From Pelecanus crispus (lineage: Eukaryota; Chordata; Aves; Pelecaniformes; Pelecanidae): a DNA stretch of 64,000 nucleotides. The stretch is from the NCBI RefSeq assembly GCF_030463565.1, contig NC_134655.1, forward strand, positions 2,244,372 to 2,308,371, written 5' to 3'. Below the pieces are notes generated by a model. The model was given only the letters and a program-made list of their open reading frames with translations, made no database searches and was not told where the DNA came from. How positions within the stretch are numbered: position 1 is the first letter of the stretch; each line of letters opens with the position of its first letter. Shown here one piece after another: positions 60,601 through 64,000 of the stretch. The translations under genes and the position numbers were made by a program.

Positions 60601-62234
60601 CCCTGTGCCACTTCGTCAGGAAATGCTGATGCATCTGTGGGTAAGGAAAAACCTTGTAGGAACAAATCCCAAGAGCAGGGCCAATGTCTTATCTTATCTT
60701 AAAACACTTGCTCTACTTAGCCGTTGTTTTTACTGTGCTGTTGTTGATGTCTCCCCTGCTTGAGACTAATGATTTAATTTTTTGTTGTTGTCACTAGGAA
60801 CATTTACACCCAAACTACTGTCCCTGGCTGAGCTACACAAAACTTCTATTTGCGGCAGGCAGAGAAGAATGGGTGTGAACTACTCCCCTTTCTCATGAGT
60901 CAGCTAAACAAATACTAGCTTCTCTGGCTTGGAAAATCAATGAAAACATGAAGCCTGTTGCTTTGCCAGCAGATACTCTTGGGTTAACACTAGCATTTGA
61001 GTATCCTGAAAAGAATCTTAGCCATCTCTGCTGATGAGTTTGTGATTGCTAATTTAATTTTGGATGAACTTCTTCAGCTTCTATAGGAATGGAAGCTCTG
61101 CCTCTGGTCTACAGGTTGCTAGTTCCATGCCCACACACAGCATTTCTGTTTCAGGACCTTTCGGGGGGATTCCTGGTTATTTCTAGGTGGAAAACAACAG
61201 GAAGATATGCTTCTTGTAACCTTTCCCCTTAAACAAACAAAGAAAATAGAAAATCTTTAAAAGTTGCTGAACCGTTTTCCTTAAAAATAATTCTGCTTGA
61301 ATAGCAGTAGTGTAGGCAAGGGAGACAAATTTTGGCCAAAGATGCTGATGGGTATTCAAGGGACCCCGGGGCCCACTGTACGTGGGCTCTCAGCTCTTTG
61401 CTTTTCTGGCCTAGATGATGTGTTGGGCTTGCAAGAGCCAGCACAGAGGAGCACGCTCCTGGGTGCTTTAGCACTCTGGAAGCAGTTTCCAGGTGAAGCC
61501 TGTGCTCTGCTCGTGCCTCCGTCGCTGAGCTCGGAGTGGGGGCACCTGCAGCGTTCAGCAGTCCCACGGGTGGGTTCCCAGCTGGCAGGAAGGAGGGTGG
61601 GTTGATCAACGGCCACGTGAGGGTGAGGTCCTGGTCCCTGGGCAGCAGCACGGAGAAGCAAGCTGCATACAGAGCATGAGCTGGACTTTCCTGGCGGATC
61701 TGCAGCCCATTTCCCATGCGCTTTCCAAGGACTGGCTTTTCAGGGAGATTATTTTTTCCCGTTACAGTCAAGCCTGCTTCTTGGGTCCATTAATCACCTG
61801 CTTTCTTTTGTTTCACCCTCCAATTGTGAGAGCTGTCACATGTCTATGGTTTACATTCCTCAGCAAAGGTGGCGGAGCTGTCTTATTTTAGTTTGCCCAC
61901 TGCTTTTGGGTAATTTATCTTGATTTTGCAATTATCTTGGAAGTATCACGTAACTGAGACATCCAGTATGGGCATGCGGAGAATAGTTTGGCTACCAGCC
62001 TCCAGCACATGGAGCGCTTGTTAAAGTGGCATTCCTACCTCGTGCGAGGCTAGGACTCGGACAGGGTCTAAACCCCTCCTCATCTCCTCCTCTAGGAAAA
62101 GTAGTTCAGCAGGGAATAAACCAGTAACCTACAGGGGTTTGGGCTGTATCTGCACCTGATAAGGAACTCACAGCTCCCCCATGCTAAGCGCCATGCAGAT
62201 GCATAGGAAGAGATGAAGGGTTTAAATCTTTACA
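45658..62234. other. Putative intron 1, second part; no exon recognised
   Basis: Some 16.5 kb without a recognised exon, RNA gene or datable transposon. It holds homopolymer tracts at about 52080-52092 (T), 52514-52526 (A), 54883-54896 (A) and 58389-58402 (A), and a small TATA-rich patch near 57628-57647. The 180-codon minus-strand frame at 61229-61771 and the 145-codon frame at 47268-47705 show no domain and are overlapped by frames on the opposite strand. Confidence 0.5.
54771..54800. repeat. Exact tandem duplication, 2 x 15 bp
   Basis: TTTTTAAGGAGATCG occurs twice in direct succession with no mismatch, then TTAGG. The identity suggests a recent replication-slippage event. Confidence 0.9.
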
Positions 62235-62340
62235 GACAAGATAAATTTTTATCCTTGATACACACATGGAGAATCGAGGCTTACGAGAGCAAATAACCTG
62301 ATCAAAACCAACTCCCTGAGCAAATCAGGAGAGAAATTAA
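62235..62340 (-). mobile_element. Possible MIR-type SINE fragment
   Basis: TTTTTATCCTTGATACACAC, ATGGAGAATCGAGGCTTACG, AGAGCAAATAACCTGATCAA and TGAGCAAATCAGGAGAGAAA can be laid along the MIR antisense consensus (TTATCCCCATTTTACAGATGAGGAAACTGAGGCACAGAGAGGTTAAGTAACTTG...AGCAAGTCAGTGGCAGAGC). Divergence is high, so chance similarity is possible. Confidence 0.45.
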
Positions 62341-63539
62341 ATGGGAGAGAGACAGTCAAACCACATTGGGTCTAGAGGGTAAGTTACCCTCTAACAACCC
62401 TTTCTGACCTACACATTCCCCATCTGCAGCCCGTCACGGGGCCTTTGGCCTCTGCACTGACTCAGTACCCATCAGGTGGCTTGAACAGAACTCACTAGCC
62501 GGCAGAAAAGAAGAAAATGGAGAGGTTTGTTCCTGACATACAGCCAAGATCTTCACCACAAGAGCATCCCTTCTTCTCTGCTGGGAAAGTCAATGCTAGC
62601 AATAATATCTCATTTAGAAAATTTTGCATTTTGAATCGAGAGCGTAAGACATTTTATTAATGTCAATGCATGAGTCCCGCAGAATCAAAAATCGGATGTC
62701 CTTCTCCCACCCAAATTCAGAACAAAAAGGGGGGGAGGTGAGTCTGTTTAGTTATTTGCTACTGTCTTTTTAAGCCTTTAAAATAACAGAAAACTTCTCG
62801 AATATAACAAGTGAAAAGTGATTCCAGGAGCTGAGGACTTAATAAACACACCAAATATCGCAAGGCTTGTGATACAATAACACTGGCAGTACTGTCGTGT
62901 CTTTTATTTTCATAGGGCATAACCTTGAAATAAATCCGAAAATGATTACAGGCCATTGGTTTAAACACACACAGCTTCTCAATGAACCCTTGAGCTTTCT
63001 AATTCCGGTGAAAATAGGATTTCCTTGGGGATGTAGTCATGAAAATACCCTTTAAAATGGGCACCTGTTGATTTTTCGGATGCGCTTACACGGTGTGCTT
63101 GTGATGAGGTACCCTGGCATCTCAGAGGCAAGCACGTTGTCTCTCCTCCATGTCATTTACTGCTGCAGACACAAAGTTGTTCGGAGAGACTGAGCTTCAC
63201 CAGTTTTTCCCTGGCAGGCAGCAAGGGTAACAGCTCTTCATCTGCACGATCCGTATGATTGGTGATCACCTTATTACTGGTGACCAGGGCCACGCACGCT
63301 GTTTGTACAGCCCCCATTGATTCCAGAGCATTTTCAGAGCACAGATTATGCTCCCGATCCAGGCTCTGACTCAGAAATGTTTTAAGGTAAGCACAGCTTA
63401 CAAAAGTATCCCCAATCCATTGCCAGCAATGAACAAAACGGTTTTTAAATGTTGTGGATATGCCTCTCCCCTTCCACCACTAAAATCAGCTCTAAAACTC
63501 TGACTTCCAGTCCTTTCTAATGGGACCTGATGTGGCCTA
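62341..63539. other. Non-coding stretch
   Basis: No gene recognised. A perfect 10-bp palindrome GGTGATCACC at 63261-63270 is followed by GGTGACC at 63279, too little to call an element. Confidence 0.5.
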
Positions 63540-63647
63540 GGGCCCAGATCTATGCACAAGAGTGACTTTACACACATGAATAGTCCCTGGAGTTCAATCA
63601 TGTGCAAAAAGCTATTTGTGTGCCCAAGTCCTTGTGGAATCAGGGCC
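63540..63647. mobile_element. Palindromic non-autonomous DNA transposon remnant
   Basis: The left end reads GGGCCCAGATCTATGCACAA and the right end TTGTGGAATCAGGGCC; the outer 11 bases are imperfect inverted repeats of each other (GGCCCAGATCT against GGCCCTGATTC). Between them ACACACATGAATAGTCC and the GTGTGCCCAAGTCC stretch resemble arms of the amniote repeat with ends GGGCCTGATCCTGCA. About 108 bp, non-coding and diverged. Confidence 0.55.
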
Positions 63648-64000
63648 ACAGTCTAACCTGCTTCATTTAGCTGTCAACACAGTGGTCTCCGGTTTGCCTA
63701 GCAATTATTTCTTTGTCATCTGATGCAGAGGTTAGGTGCTCTTTGATACCGTTCTTTCAGCTTTCCCCTCTTCTGTGCGCTGCAGTGCCCAAAAGGGATA
63801 CGCGGATCTCTTCATCAGACATCACATTGACGTTAGCTGTCACTATGTACGATACCTAGATACGTTCAATCTCACAAGCATTTGTGAGTGCTCTTTTGGG
63901 AATAGCTACTGGGTAGTTACAGTGCCTAGAGGATGCTTGAAGGAAGGCTGTTACAATAAGAAACAGAGATTAAAAATAGTTTTTATCCGTGCTCACTGAT
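63648..64000. other. Non-coding stretch to window end
   Basis: No recognised gene. An 87-codon plus-strand frame at 63736-63999 runs to the end of the window but has no domain or exon signature. Confidence 0.45.

Noticed and set aside
61229-61771. 180-codon minus-strand frame, the longest in the window
   Set aside because: Frames of about 100 codons exist opposite and alongside it in a mildly GC-rich patch, which lengthens chance frames; no domain recognised.
1-64000. CRISPR arrays, phage, bacterial operons, toxin or resistance genes
   Set aside because: No regularly spaced repeats and no compact gene arrays; repeat content and CpG island show vertebrate nuclear DNA.
1-64000. Endogenous retrovirus or LTR pair
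   Set aside because: No gag, pol or env-like frame and no long direct repeats with TG...CA ends were seen by eye; a library search would be needed to exclude solo LTRs.

Overview
The window reads as nuclear DNA of a bird, from a gene-poor part of a large chromosome. The evidence is interspersed repeats: several 5'-truncated CR1 LINE copies whose 3' ends carry the avian octamer ATTCTATG, at least seven decayed MIR-type SINEs of the ancient amniote class, and remnants of short palindromic non-autonomous DNA transposons of the kind shared by turtles, crocodiles and birds. Base composition is moderately AT-rich except for one sharp GC- and CpG-rich block near 30.2-32.7 kb. There are no bacterial gene arrays, CRISPR arrays, phage or insertion sequences, and no retroviral gene or paired LTRs that I could recognise. 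The long open frames seen on both strands look like chance frames.

Layout. 1-30.1 kb: non-coding DNA with repeat fossils (CR1 at 1.3-1.9, 7.9, 18.5 and 21.4-21.7 kb; MIRs at 2.5, 5.5, 7.2, 11.5, 22.9 and 28.8 kb; palindromic elements at 19.8 and 24.1 kb). 30.17-32.3 kb: a discontinuous CpG island holding the only gene evidence, a probable first coding exon on the + strand (31989-32052). It encodes a 21-residue signal-peptide-like sequence and ends at a good phase-1 splice donor. A CRE-like site, a T tract and a TATAAAG box lie in order about 0.8 kb upstream. 32.05-64 kb: most simply intron 1 of that gene, with no second exon I could recognise; it holds a MIR with an expanded ATT tail (44.8-45.0 kb), a degenerate interstitial telomeric repeat (45.6 kb), a possible MIR (62.3 kb) and a palindromic element (63.6 kb).

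The most striking feature is a mathematically perfect 98-bp palindrome with no spacer (32101-32198), extremely GC-rich, 48 bp into the putative intron. It is either an unusual cruciform or hairpin element beside a promoter, or a fold-back artefact of sequencing or assembly. I found no convincing new multi-gene system. The gene that owns the first exon could not be named from 21 residues.
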